Source: an uncultured Bacteroidota bacterium (lineage in GTDB: Bacteria > Bacteroidota > Bacteroidia > Flavobacteriales > Flavobacteriaceae). From it: a stretch of 33,408 nt of DNA. Of this stretch, positions 16,271 to 24,555 are shown piece after piece; within the stretch, counting starts at the first letter, position 1, and every line of letters begins with the position of its first letter. Where the stretch lies: assembly GCA_902587325.1 (NCBI GenBank), contig CACIKV010000014.1, positions 1 through 33,408 on the forward strand, in the 5' to 3' direction. The notes beneath the pieces were generated by a model. The model had not been told where the DNA came from and did no database searches. It saw only the letters and a program-made list of their open reading frames with translations. Position numbers and translations under genes: made by a program.

Positions 16271-17752
16271 ATGTTAAAAAGATTTTTTGCAAAAGTTTTT
16301 GCTTTTATAATTGTAAGAAAAATTGAAAACACTTATTCAAAGTCATTTAAAATTCAAGAAAAAATTCTTTTTTCACTTTTAAAAAAAGCTTCTAATACTC
16401 AATTTGGAATAGATCATAATTTCAATAAAATAGACAACTATGAGTTTTTCAAAAAAAACGTTCCTGTCAGAGATTATGAAGAGTTTTCAACTTACATTTC
16501 CAAAATCAAAAAAGGTAGCAGAAATATTCTTTGGCCCGGTAAGCCTCTTTATTTTGCAAAAACTTCTGGGACAACAAGCGGTTTAAAATATATTCCAATA
16601 ACTAAAGAGTCAATGCCTAATCATATTAATTCATCAAGAAATGCTTTTTTATTTTATATAAATAAAACCGGAAAAACAAATATTTTAGATGGTAAAGCTA
16701 TTTTTATTCAAGGCTCACCAATTCTGGAAGATTTAAATGGTATAAGGGTTGGAAGACTGTCAGGAATTGTTGCACATTATGTTCCCAGATATTTAAATAA
16801 TAATAAAATGCCATCTTGGGAGACTAATTGTATAATTGACTGGGAAGAAAAAATAGAAAAAATTTGTGAAGAGACTTTAAATGAAAATATGACTGTTATA
16901 GGGGGAATTCCATCTTGGGTAAAAATGTATTTTGAGAAACTTATTAAAAAGTCAAATAAAAAAACATTAGCTGAAATTTTTAAAAATCTATCATTGTATG
17001 TTTTTGGGGGAGTAAATTATGAACCATATCAAAAAACATTCAATAAGCTAATTGGAAAAAAAATTAATACAATTGAATTCTATCCCTCATCAGAAGGCTT
17101 TTTTGCTTATCAAAATGATCAAAATGACAAGTCTTTACTACTTCAATATGACTCTGGAATTTACTACGAGTTTGTAAAACTTGAAAATTTTGAAAATGAA
17201 AATTCAAAAAGATATAATCTTTCGCAAGTTCAAATAGGAATAAACTATGTTTTAATAGTTTCTACAAATGCAGGGTTGTGGGCTTACAATACTGGTGATA
17301 CAGTTACTTTCACATCACTTGATCCTCCAAAAATTTTAGTTACAGGAAGATATAAACATTTTATTTCTGCTTTTGGAGAGCATGTTATCGTTACAGAAGT
17401 TGAGCAAAGTTTAGCCGAAACATCCAAATATTTTAATGAACTAATTGCTGAATTTACTGTAGCTCCTAAATTAAACAATGATGGAAAATTACCTTGTCAT
17501 GAGTGGTTTATAGAGTTTAAATCAGATATAAAAATATTAGATCAATTTGAAAAATATCTAAACAAAGAACTGTGTAAAAGAAATGTTTACTATAAAGATT
17601 TGATAGAGGGAAAAATTTTAAAAGAATTGGAAATTGTTTTAGTAAAAAAAGGAGGTTTTAACAGACACATGAAAAGCATCGGGAGACTTGGAGAACAAAA
17701 TAAAGTTCCAAGGCTTTCTAATAACAGAGATTTTATTAAAGGATTAAAATAA
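16271..17752 (+). CDS. GH3-family acyl-adenylating enzyme
   Basis: Protein of 493 aa in the GH3 family, named for plant enzymes that adenylate a carboxylic acid hormone and join it to an amino acid. The ATP/AMP-binding motif FAKTSGTTSGLKYIPIT lies at about 95-111 and YPSSEGFFAYQND near 274, with a C-terminal region containing RYKHFISAFGEHVIVTEVE that resembles the adenylate-forming superfamily. Bacterial members are common in Bacteroidota, but their acid and acceptor substrates are not established. The gene follows the M23 peptidase gene with a 1-base gap and has no promoter box of its own, so both should be on one mRNA. Confidence 0.82.
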   Translation: MLKRFFAKVFAFIIVRKIENTYSKSFKIQEKILFSLLKKASNTQFGIDHNFNKIDNYEFFKKNVPVRDYEEFSTYISKIKKGSRNILWPGKPLYFAKTSGTTSGLKYIPITKESMPNHINSSRNAFLFYINKTGKTNILDGKAIFIQGSPILEDLNGIRVGRLSGIVAHYVPRYLNNNKMPSWETNCIIDWEEKIEKICEETLNENMTVIGGIPSWVKMYFEKLIKKSNKKTLAEIFKNLSLYVFGGVNYEPYQKTFNKLIGKKINTIEFYPSSEGFFAYQNDQNDKSLLLQYDSGIYYEFVKLENFENENSKRYNLSQVQIGINYVLIVSTNAGLWAYNTGDTVTFTSLDPPKILVTGRYKHFISAFGEHVIVTEVEQSLAETSKYFNELIAEFTVAPKLNNDGKLPCHEWFIEFKSDIKILDQFEKYLNKELCKRNVYYKDLIEGKILKELEIVLVKKGGFNRHMKSIGRLGEQNKVPRLSNNRDFIKGLK

Positions 17753-17757
17753 ATAGA

Positions 17758-19221
17758 TTAACCTTCTTTGATAATTATATTTTTATTTAATATATAATTC
17801 ATTTGTCTTGAGTCTTTTTTTGATTTTTCAATTAAAAATAAATTTGTATTGAAAAGGATCAAAAAGCGTTTATTTAGAGAAGAAGTGATTCTATTTTTTC
17901 TTTTAATGGCATAGTCTTTTGTTTTAGATTTTTCAATAAATAGAGACATTACCTGTGCATTTGAAACAATCTTTTCTTTTAGAAAGTATTTAATAAACAA
18001 TAACTCTTCTTTTGTTAATCCAATAGACCCTTTAGAATGAATTATTTCTTTTTTTGTAAGTACATATTTTCGATTGTTTAAGCTAAAGAAAATCCAAAGG
18101 AAAATAATTATAGATATAAGTAGAATAAACCCACAAATTAAAAAAATGTAAAAATTATCTGTACTTCTGTATAAGTATTCATCAATTATACCTTCTCTTT
18201 TTTCTAATCCTGTTAAATTAAAATAGGCAATAGAAATCTTTCCAGTTGAAAAATTTTTAACTACTCTGGCTAATTCATTATTTTTAATTAAAGACTTTCC
18301 TGTGCTTTTGTATAATAACAAATCATTAGGAATAGTTTTGAAGCTATTATTTTCTGGGTCAATTAAATAAAGATTTGGATTATTAGCAATACTTAATAGT
18401 AGATTTTTCCCAAGTCGAAGGCTTTTGTTACTGAGATTAATTGGAATATCGTTTAAAATAGGATTAAGAACTCCTTTTTTTTCCCAATTAAAAGAAATTT
18501 TTTTATCAATTTCACCGAGATCGTTAAATTTTGGTAAACTTAAAACATACAGGTTTTTTTCTTTGAAAGATTTTTGAGTATTAGATGTTCTTTTTAAAAA
18601 GCCAAAAGCATACAATTTATCATTTTTAATTAAAAAATTTCCTTGGTCAATTCCCTCAGGAATTTGACCAGTCGTATTTACATAATCCCATTCTCCTGAG
18701 CTAAAATTAAATTTTGTTAATAGTGATTTTGTTTCCCAAAATCCATATCCACCAAGCAGATAAAGATCTTTTCCATGAGAAAAAAAATAACCTGAATATT
18801 GATTTCTGTGCGCAAAAGACCTATCAATTCTAGTTATAGAATTATCACTTTCACTAAATTTAAATAAAATACCGCCGCCTGGGTATAATAGATAGCTATT
18901 CGAACCCATTTGAACTTGTGAAAGAGCTTGAAGCTCAACATTAATTTCTTTTGGGATAGATTTTGAATACTTTCTGTATGCAAATTGATTTTTTGAAAAA
19001 GGACCAGTTAAAAAACCTTCTCTTAGTAGAATATGAAAATAGTTTTTGCTGCTCTCAATAAATAGATAATCTTCATTGTCAAGTAATTCTGAAATATTAT
19101 CACCATTGATAATTGAGTCATAAGTAACATTTTCTATTAATAAATTATTATTAATTGTTATTGCAGGCTCTTGACTATTAATTATGCAAATGAAAAATAA
19201 AAAGGATATTTTTTCGATCAT
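17758..19221 (-). CDS. Kelch-like periplasmic sensor with one membrane segment and putative cytoplasmic winged helix (paralogue A)
   Basis: Unrecognised protein of 487 aa. It has an N-terminal signal-peptide-like stretch (about 1-17), then a beta-rich extracytoplasmic region with kelch-like repeats (about 135-210; HRNQ at 138-141 and GGYGFW at 157-162). One strongly hydrophobic helix follows (about 357-381). The 106-residue C-terminal domain contains LTKEELLFIKYFL, SNAQVMSLF and a basic helix DYAIKRKNRITSSLNKRF, ending in strands; this helix-helix-strand order suggests a winged-helix DNA-binding domain. It is a divergent paralogue of the protein at 20269-21675. It overlaps the end of the upstream wecA-like gene by 4 bases, so it is translated from that transcript. 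Inference: a membrane one-component regulator; galactose-oxidase activity is unlikely. Confidence 0.6.
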   Translation of the reverse strand: MIEKISFLFFICIINSQEPAITINNNLLIENVTYDSIINGDNISELLDNEDYLFIESSKNYFHILLREGFLTGPFSKNQFAYRKYSKSIPKEINVELQALSQVQMGSNSYLLYPGGGILFKFSESDNSITRIDRSFAHRNQYSGYFFSHGKDLYLLGGYGFWETKSLLTKFNFSSGEWDYVNTTGQIPEGIDQGNFLIKNDKLYAFGFLKRTSNTQKSFKEKNLYVLSLPKFNDLGEIDKKISFNWEKKGVLNPILNDIPINLSNKSLRLGKNLLLSIANNPNLYLIDPENNSFKTIPNDLLLYKSTGKSLIKNNELARVVKNFSTGKISIAYFNLTGLEKREGIIDEYLYRSTDNFYIFLICGFILLISIIIFLWIFFSLNNRKYVLTKKEIIHSKGSIGLTKEELLFIKYFLKEKIVSNAQVMSLFIEKSKTKDYAIKRKNRITSSLNKRFLILFNTNLFLIEKSKKDSRQMNYILNKNIIIKEG

Positions 19222-20252
19222 TTAAAAATTAAATAAAATAGTATTAATAGATATATCAATATAAAAAATATAACAAGACTCAATGAAAAATACATAGATA
19301 GAAAGAACCCAATTGTTAATATTGAAATTGAAGTTAATAGTATTATAAGAGTTGCCTGCCAATGATTAAGACCTTTTTTGTCAATCAATCTATGGTGTAA
19401 GTGAACTCTGTCCGCTACAAATGGAGATTGTTTTTTATATGCTCTAATTGCAAAGGCACGTAAAGTATCGACTAATGGATAAATTATCATTAAAACTACT
19501 AATAAGGGTCTTGAAATAATATCATCCGTAATAATAAAACTTCTGTCATCTAGAATGTAGAAAATATAAAAAGCAATTACTGAGCCTAATAATAATGAGC
19601 CAGTATCTCCCAAAAATACTTTTTTATAAGGATTCATATTATACAATAAAAAGCCTATGAGAGCACCTACTACGGATGGTACTACAAGCTCCATTTCTCT
19701 GGACGAAACAGATAAAATTGCTCCAATCACTATAAAAAACTTTATACAAAGTAATGCCGCAAGACCATCAATTCCATCTATTAAGTTTAGTGAGTTTACT
19801 ATAACAACAAAAACAAAAATTGTGACCAAACTACCAACCAAATATGGAATTTCATAAATTCCAAAAATGCCATGAAAATTATTTATATAAACCTCACTTT
19901 GTAATAAAACAACACCCGCAAATACTTGGACATAAAATTTTTCTCTGTACTTTATTGAAAAAAGATCATCTGCAACACCAATTAAGGCAACGAAGCAAAA
20001 TGCTAAAAGAGCATATAGATTAACGTTAATAAGTCCAAGTGCCTTCCCAACACCATAACATATACAAAATGTTAAAAATAATGCAAGCCCACCTGATCTT
20101 GTAGCTTTTTCTCTGTGAGAAGACCTGGCAGTCACTGGATCATACATTTTATTTAGATTAAAAGCAGTATTTAAATAACCATTTAAAAAACCTGATAGGC
20201 CAGCAGCTAAAAATAAAAACAAAAAATAATAAACTAATAATTCGACTTCCAT
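19218..20252 (-). CDS. WecA/TagO-family undecaprenyl-phosphate sugar-1-phosphate transferase
   Basis: Polytopic membrane enzyme of 344 aa that starts glycan assembly by moving a sugar-1-phosphate (commonly GlcNAc-1-P) from UDP-sugar to undecaprenyl phosphate. Family motifs are intact: the metal-binding ADD at 94-96, NSLNLIDGIDG at 153-163, FLGDTGS at 213-219 and the cytoplasmic loop DRVHLHHRL at 281-289 that separates WecA/TagO types from MraY. About ten hydrophobic helices. It is the first gene of a two-gene unit with kelch-like paralogue A and is divergent from paralogue B, with only 16 bases between start codons, so their promoters must lie within each other's coding sequence or in that gap. 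No exact TAnnTTTG box was found there. Confidence 0.9.
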   Translation of the reverse strand: MEVELLVYYFLFLFLAAGLSGFLNGYLNTAFNLNKMYDPVTARSSHREKATRSGGLALFLTFCICYGVGKALGLINVNLYALLAFCFVALIGVADDLFSIKYREKFYVQVFAGVVLLQSEVYINNFHGIFGIYEIPYLVGSLVTIFVFVVIVNSLNLIDGIDGLAALLCIKFFIVIGAILSVSSREMELVVPSVVGALIGFLLYNMNPYKKVFLGDTGSLLLGSVIAFYIFYILDDRSFIITDDIISRPLLVVLMIIYPLVDTLRAFAIRAYKKQSPFVADRVHLHHRLIDKKGLNHWQATLIILLTSISILTIGFFLSMYFSLSLVIFFILIYLLILFYLIFK

Positions 20253-20268
20253 TTACTAACTTGGCATT

Positions 20269-21675
20269 GTGAAAAAAATACTTTCATTTTTGTTTTTTTT
20301 GATATTTAATTTTATTTCAGGACAAATAAATTTACCTGTTTTCGATAGTGTCACAAACTTCTTGTTTGCAAAATCAGAGAATGATAAAATTAATTTGATA
20401 ACTAAAAATGGCATATTTGAGCTAAATAATCAATCTTGGGATTATTATAAATTTCAGACTAAATCTTTTAAAAAAGAGATTGGTAAAATTGGAGTTGAAT
20501 TTTCACACAAAGAGTATTTATCGATTCAAAATTCAAAGGATCAATTTATAGTTTCAATTGGTGGCGGACCAGTTTTTAAAAGAGTCAAAAATGAATATAT
20601 AAGAATAGACAATACCCATCTCCACCGAAATCAAGTTTGGGGATCTTTTTTTACATATAATGATAAAATCCATATTTACGGTGGTTATGGTTTTTGGTCA
20701 TTTAAAGATTATATTACTTTTTTTGATTCAAATATTAAACAATGGGATATAGTTTATAATGAAAGTGAATATATACCAAAAGGAAGGGGTAAAGCTATTA
20801 GTTTTGTCTCAAATGACTCTAAGCTTTTTATAATTGGTGGCACTACAATTTCTAAAAACGCCTTATATAATAAAGATAATGATGATGTTTTTTACTTTGA
20901 TTTGATTGAAAAAAAATTTGTGCACATTGGCAAACTTGCTACGCCCCTAGTCTCAAAACACACTCTATTTAAATTACCCTCTATTAATGACAATGCATTT
21001 CTGATGGAAAAAGACTCAATTGTTAAGTTTGATTTCAATAGAATGAACTTCACATCGTATAAAAAAAATAATTTTAATATAAATATTGATAATAAATTTC
21101 CAACTTATATAATTGATGAAAACCTTTATTTTATGTCTTTAGAAAACGAAAAAAACGCATTAGAATCTATAAATCTTAATTCTTTGGACTCATCTGACTT
21201 TATATCATCTTCATTTCCTATTATTGAACAAAAAAGAGATAGATCTTTTGAGGTAATATTAATTTCTGTACTTGGTTTTCTTTTCTTTTGGATTATTTTA
21301 AAATTATTTTTATACAAAGATCATTTAAAGGGCCTTCTGCTGTTTGATGACAAAATAATATTTTTTAAAAATAAATCAATTAAGGCAACATCAACGGAAA
21401 TAAATTTTATTTCAGACCTTTCTAATAATAACTTTATCTCTGCACAACAAATAAATAAAATAATATCCTCAAAAAAATATAGCAAGTCTCACTTAACATC
21501 TATAAGAAATAATTTCATTGATAAAATTAATTCTAAGCTTTATCATCTGACTGGCGAAAAACAATCGATTATTGAAACTAAAAACCCATATGACAATAGA
21601 ATAAAAGTTTACAAAACAAATATCACTTACTTTAAGCCTAAAACTAGCTTTATAAAATTTTTATTTAAGTTCTAG
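20269..21675 (+). CDS. Kelch-like periplasmic sensor with one membrane segment and putative cytoplasmic winged helix (paralogue B)
   Basis: Unrecognised protein of 468 aa, paralogue of the 17758-19221 product. It begins with a clear signal peptide (KKILSFLFFLIFNFISG). The kelch-like region (about 113-192) shares HRNQ..G.FF and GGYGFW with paralogue A. A membrane helix lies at about 326-347, and the last 121 residues contain TSTEINFISDL, SAQQINKII and the basic helix KSHLTSIRNNFIDKINSKL, a likely helix-turn-helix with wing. The start is GTG at 20269, the only codon that gives the full signal peptide. A near-promoter box (TAACTTGG, one mismatch) lies 4 nt upstream. Function unknown. Membrane-bound regulation of the neighbouring polysaccharide gene is the working guess. 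Confidence 0.6.
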   Translation: MKKILSFLFFLIFNFISGQINLPVFDSVTNFLFAKSENDKINLITKNGIFELNNQSWDYYKFQTKSFKKEIGKIGVEFSHKEYLSIQNSKDQFIVSIGGGPVFKRVKNEYIRIDNTHLHRNQVWGSFFTYNDKIHIYGGYGFWSFKDYITFFDSNIKQWDIVYNESEYIPKGRGKAISFVSNDSKLFIIGGTTISKNALYNKDNDDVFYFDLIEKKFVHIGKLATPLVSKHTLFKLPSINDNAFLMEKDSIVKFDFNRMNFTSYKKNNFNINIDNKFPTYIIDENLYFMSLENEKNALESINLNSLDSSDFISSSFPIIEQKRDRSFEVILISVLGFLFFWIILKLFLYKDHLKGLLLFDDKIIFFKNKSIKATSTEINFISDLSNNNFISAQQINKIISSKKYSKSHLTSIRNNFIDKINSKLYHLTGEKQSIIETKNPYDNRIKVYKTNITYFKPKTSFIKFLFKF

Positions 21676-21730
21676 TTTGAATATAGCTTCGCTACTCATC
21701 TCACATTAAATGCTAAATAATTTATTTGAT

Positions 21731-22207
21731 TTAAGCAGCAACAAGATTGTTTTTGCTTAATACAAACTTCACATTTAGAGACTTTAATATTATAGTTACA
21801 TTTTTATTTGTTACTTTCTCAATAACCCCATTTTTGAAAATCATTGGGCCAGAATTCACCTTCACTTTCTCACCAATTTTAAAAGATAATTTATGGATAT
21901 TTAAATCTCCGTTGAAATGATTTTTCAATACACTTATCTCATTGTTAGTAATAACAGCTGGGCCTCCTGATGTATTTCTAACAATATTTTTTGTATAAGG
22001 GTTTAAATTAATAAGACTATAATTTAATTTACTGGTTCTAAAGAAAACATATCCAGGTAATGCAGAGACTCTTACTTTTTTAATCCTGTCTGACCAAACT
22101 CTTTTAGTTTTATAATAAGGCGCATAAGATTCAATATTAAATGATAAGAAAAAATCACGAGCCTTCAGCTCACTTTTAGGTCTTGTCTTAATTGCAAACC
22201 AATTCAT
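21731..22207 (-). CDS. UpxY/RfaH-like NusG-family transcription antiterminator
   Basis: Protein of 158 aa with the NusG N-terminal domain (about 1-100: NWFAIKTRPKSELKARDFF, YAPYYKTKRVWSDR, LPGYVFFR) and a C-terminal KOW domain (GEKVKVNSGPMIFKNGVIEKV). Such specialised paralogues bind RNA polymerase and allow it to read through long polysaccharide operons; Bacteroides UpxY proteins are the known example. Housekeeping NusG is unlikely: this protein is short, divergent and not next to secE or ribosomal protein genes. Unusually, no polysaccharide operon follows directly. Its transcript runs antisense into paralogue B and, if not terminated, reaches the wecA-like gene 1.5 kb further on. Confidence 0.82.
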   Translation of the reverse strand: MNWFAIKTRPKSELKARDFFLSFNIESYAPYYKTKRVWSDRIKKVRVSALPGYVFFRTSKLNYSLINLNPYTKNIVRNTSGGPAVITNNEISVLKNHFNGDLNIHKLSFKIGEKVKVNSGPMIFKNGVIEKVTNKNVTIILKSLNVKFVLSKNNLVAA

Positions 22208-22395
22208 AACAAATGCTAATATAAAAATAATATTTAATGAATAGTTCGTTTTTTTGTATTCTATTTATAAAAACTTGTTTTTCAGCATTTTATAGTAAAA
22301 CAAAAAAAATGTTAAGATTTTTATAAAAAAATAAAATACAACTTTCTTTACTTTTAAATTTTTATAATCATTAAATTAAAAATTAATTTTAAGAC
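22208..22395. other. A/T-rich divergent intergenic region
   Basis: Longest gap between protein genes in the window (188 bases), between the starts of the NusG-like gene and purD. It is almost entirely A/T with poly-A and poly-T runs. No exact TAnnTTTG box was seen. A one-mismatch TAATTTTA lies 4 nt before the purD ATG, and on the other strand TA-GCA-TTTG (one base too long) lies 2 nt before the NusG-like ATG. No RNA structure or repeat was recognised. Confidence 0.4.
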
Positions 22396-23664
22396 ATGAA
22401 TATTCTGGTTATTGGCTCTGGAGCAAGAGAGCATGTTTTTTTTAATCAATTATTAAAATCTAATGCTCAAATTTCACTATTCTCAATTAATCCTAATGCA
22501 GCTATTTCAAAATTTACAAAATCTTATTACATAGAATTTAATTTTTATAACCTAAAAAAAATCTTAGTTAATGAATTAATTAATCTTGTGTTAGTAGGTC
22601 CTGAGATTCCACTGATAGATGGAGTATACGACTTTATTAAATCTGACCCTGATACTCATGACATAATTGTAATTGGTCCCTCAAAAAGAGGCTCAATGCT
22701 AGAAGGAAGTAAAGATTTTGCTAAAGGATTTATGAGCAGATATAACATACCTACTGCAAGATCCAAGTCCTTTACTAAAGATACCTACGATAAAGCTATT
22801 GACTATTTGAAAACCCAATCACCACCATTTGTTTTAAAAGCAGATGGTCCTGCTGCAGGTAAAGGTGTAGTTATATCTCATAACCTAAATAACGCTTTAG
22901 CAGTATTAAAAAAAATGCTAATTGATAATAGCTTTGGAAAATCTTCTGAAAAAGTTGTAATTGAGGAGTTTTTAACTGGAATTGAAATGTCTTGTTTTGT
23001 TCTTTTTGACGGTAAAAACTATAAGACTCTGCCGTACGCTAAAGATTATAAAAGAATCGGAGAAGGTGACGTCGGCTTAAATACTGGAGGAATGGGTTCA
23101 GTTTCACCTGTATCTTTTATTGATATTGAACTAAAAAAAAAGATTGACACTCAAATTATTAGACCAACAATTAAGGGCCTAATTGAAGAAAAGATTGACT
23201 ACAAAGGTTTTATTTTTATAGGTTTAATTAATGTAAATGGGGACCCCTTTGTTATTGAATATAATGTTAGGATGGGAGATCCAGAAACCCAAGTTGTTTT
23301 ACCAAGAATAAAAAATGATTTTTTAGAAATATTACTTGCCATTGAAAATCAAGATCTTGATAATTTAGATTTGGACGTTGATAATAATCATTTTGTTAAT
23401 GTTGTTTTAGCATCTGAGGGCTATCCTGATTCTTACACAAAAGGCTTTGAAATTAATGGACTTGAAAGAGTTCATGACTCAATAATTTATCACGCAGGAA
23501 CTACTTTAAAGGATAATAAAGTGGTAACTAATGGTGGTAGGGTAATTTCTGTTGTTTCATCATCAGATGATTTTAAGAAAGCACTTTTAAGCAGTTATAA
23601 TTCTATTAAAAAAATTGGATTTAAAGGAAAGAAATATCGAAGGGATATTGGGTTTGATTTATAA
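22396..23664 (+). CDS. purD: Phosphoribosylamine-glycine ligase (GAR synthetase)
   Basis: Second step of purine synthesis: ATP-dependent joining of glycine to phosphoribosylamine. The 422-aa protein starts MNILVIGSGAREHVFF, the PurD N-terminal dinucleotide-like motif. It continues with VGPEIPLIDGV near 74, the ATP-grasp segments FVLKADGPAAGKGVVIS and VVIEEFLTGIEMS, GLNTGGMGSVSPV near 231, and VIEYNVRMGDPETQVVLPR near 290 with the metal ligands. The family length is normal. Its last 6 bases overlap the end of the convergent small membrane protein gene. Confidence 0.97.
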   Translation: MNILVIGSGAREHVFFNQLLKSNAQISLFSINPNAAISKFTKSYYIEFNFYNLKKILVNELINLVLVGPEIPLIDGVYDFIKSDPDTHDIIVIGPSKRGSMLEGSKDFAKGFMSRYNIPTARSKSFTKDTYDKAIDYLKTQSPPFVLKADGPAAGKGVVISHNLNNALAVLKKMLIDNSFGKSSEKVVIEEFLTGIEMSCFVLFDGKNYKTLPYAKDYKRIGEGDVGLNTGGMGSVSPVSFIDIELKKKIDTQIIRPTIKGLIEEKIDYKGFIFIGLINVNGDPFVIEYNVRMGDPETQVVLPRIKNDFLEILLAIENQDLDNLDLDVDNNHFVNVVLASEGYPDSYTKGFEINGLERVHDSIIYHAGTTLKDNKVVTNGGRVISVVSSSDDFKKALLSSYNSIKKIGFKGKKYRRDIGFDL

Positions 23665-23883
23665 AAATGAATGTGCTGTGACTTCATTTTCTTTTCCTTC
23701 TTTTTTATCATAGTTTATTAGCTCCATAGTCCAATAAACTAGCGCTGCTGAAATAAGAAAAATAAAACTAAAGTTTATAGCATTCTGAATAAACCAATTT
23801 GTAATATCAAGGCGAATAAAATCAAAGGGGAAGAATAAAATATCAACAAACAAAAACTCAATTGCTTCAAAAAATTCTTTCAT
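23659..23883 (-). CDS. Small membrane protein, DUF6341-like
   Basis: Protein of 74 aa. An N-terminal amphipathic part (FFEAIEFLFVDILFFPFDFIR) is followed by a membrane segment (about residues 38-54, SFIFLISAALVYWTMEL) and a charged tail ending AHSFL. I recognise the overall pattern (VD-LF-PFDF.R, TNW, YW..EL, terminal HSFL) as a short protein conserved in Flavobacteriia beside purD and DUF4254 genes; the DUF number is from memory. Function unknown. An exact promoter box lies 7 nt before the ATG, which supports it as a real gene despite its size and antisense overlap with purD. Confidence 0.72.
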   Translation of the reverse strand: MKEFFEAIEFLFVDILFFPFDFIRLDITNWFIQNAINFSFIFLISAALVYWTMELINYDKKEGKENEVTAHSFL

Positions 23884-23890
23884 TATACTT

Positions 23891-23898
23891 CAAAGATA
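23891..23898 (-). promoter_or_regulatory. TAnnTTTG -7 box of the small membrane protein gene
   Basis: TATCTTTG on the minus strand, ending 7 nt before the ATG at 23883. Confidence 0.6.
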
Positions 23899-23947
23899 AT
23901 AACAATATTTATTTTTGTTGAACTTAGTTTAATTATATTTAAAATCT

Positions 23948-24553
23948 ATGACAGTTTCTAAAGAATGCATTTCAATTTTTAAAAAATCAATTGAAGATTA
24001 TCATATACTTGATTCTGTTGATCAAGAATTTAAAAACCCATTCTCTAAAAATGAAGTCTTTAAAAAAAATATTTATAAAAAGTCATGGATTGATACTGTT
24101 CAGTGGCACCTTGAAGATATAATTAGAAAACCTTCCATTGATCCTAATAAAGCATTAAAGATTAAAAGAAGAATTGACATAAGTAATCAAAATAGAACAG
24201 ATATGGTTGAAGTTATAGATGACTATTTTTTCAGTAAATTTTCACATGTTAAGGTTATTGATGGATTTAATATCAATACTGAAACTCCAGCATGGGCAAT
24301 TGATAGACTCTCAATTTTGGAGTTAAAAATCTTTCATATGGATATTGAGGCAAACAGGCCCACAGCTGATCAAAAGCACAGACTCTCTTGTTTTAATAAA
24401 TTAGAACTTTTAAAACTCCAAAGAAAAAATCTTTCTAAAGCTATAGATCAACTTATCGAAAACATTTCCCAAGGAAAAATAAAGGCACTCACTTATAAGC
24501 AAATGAAAATGTATAATGATGATAAGTTGAATCCTGAATTATACAAGGATTAG
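23948..24553 (+). CDS. DUF4254-family protein
   Basis: Soluble, mostly helical protein of 201 aa. Recognisable family features are the early DYHILDSVDQEFKNPF, SWIDTVQWHLEDIIR near residue 46, the basic stretch KALKIKRRIDISNQNRTDMVE near 72, and AWAIDRLSILELKIFHM near 115. Its biochemical role is not established. It lies 2 bases before the GT9 gene on the same strand, and in Flavobacteriia the two usually travel together, so a function linked to envelope glycan synthesis is a reasonable inference only. Confidence 0.72.
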   Translation: MTVSKECISIFKKSIEDYHILDSVDQEFKNPFSKNEVFKKNIYKKSWIDTVQWHLEDIIRKPSIDPNKALKIKRRIDISNQNRTDMVEVIDDYFFSKFSHVKVIDGFNINTETPAWAIDRLSILELKIFHMDIEANRPTADQKHRLSCFNKLELLKLQRKNLSKAIDQLIENISQGKIKALTYKQMKMYNDDKLNPELYKD

Positions 24554-24555
24554 TT

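Noticed and set aside
17758-21675. Galactose oxidase or ordinary secreted kelch enzyme for the two paralogues
   Set aside because: Both have a central membrane helix followed by a basic, helical cytoplasmic domain, and I saw no copper-ligand motifs.
21731-22207. Housekeeping NusG
   Set aside because: Short and divergent, and not beside secE, rplK or rplA; it fits UpxY/RfaH-type paralogues better.
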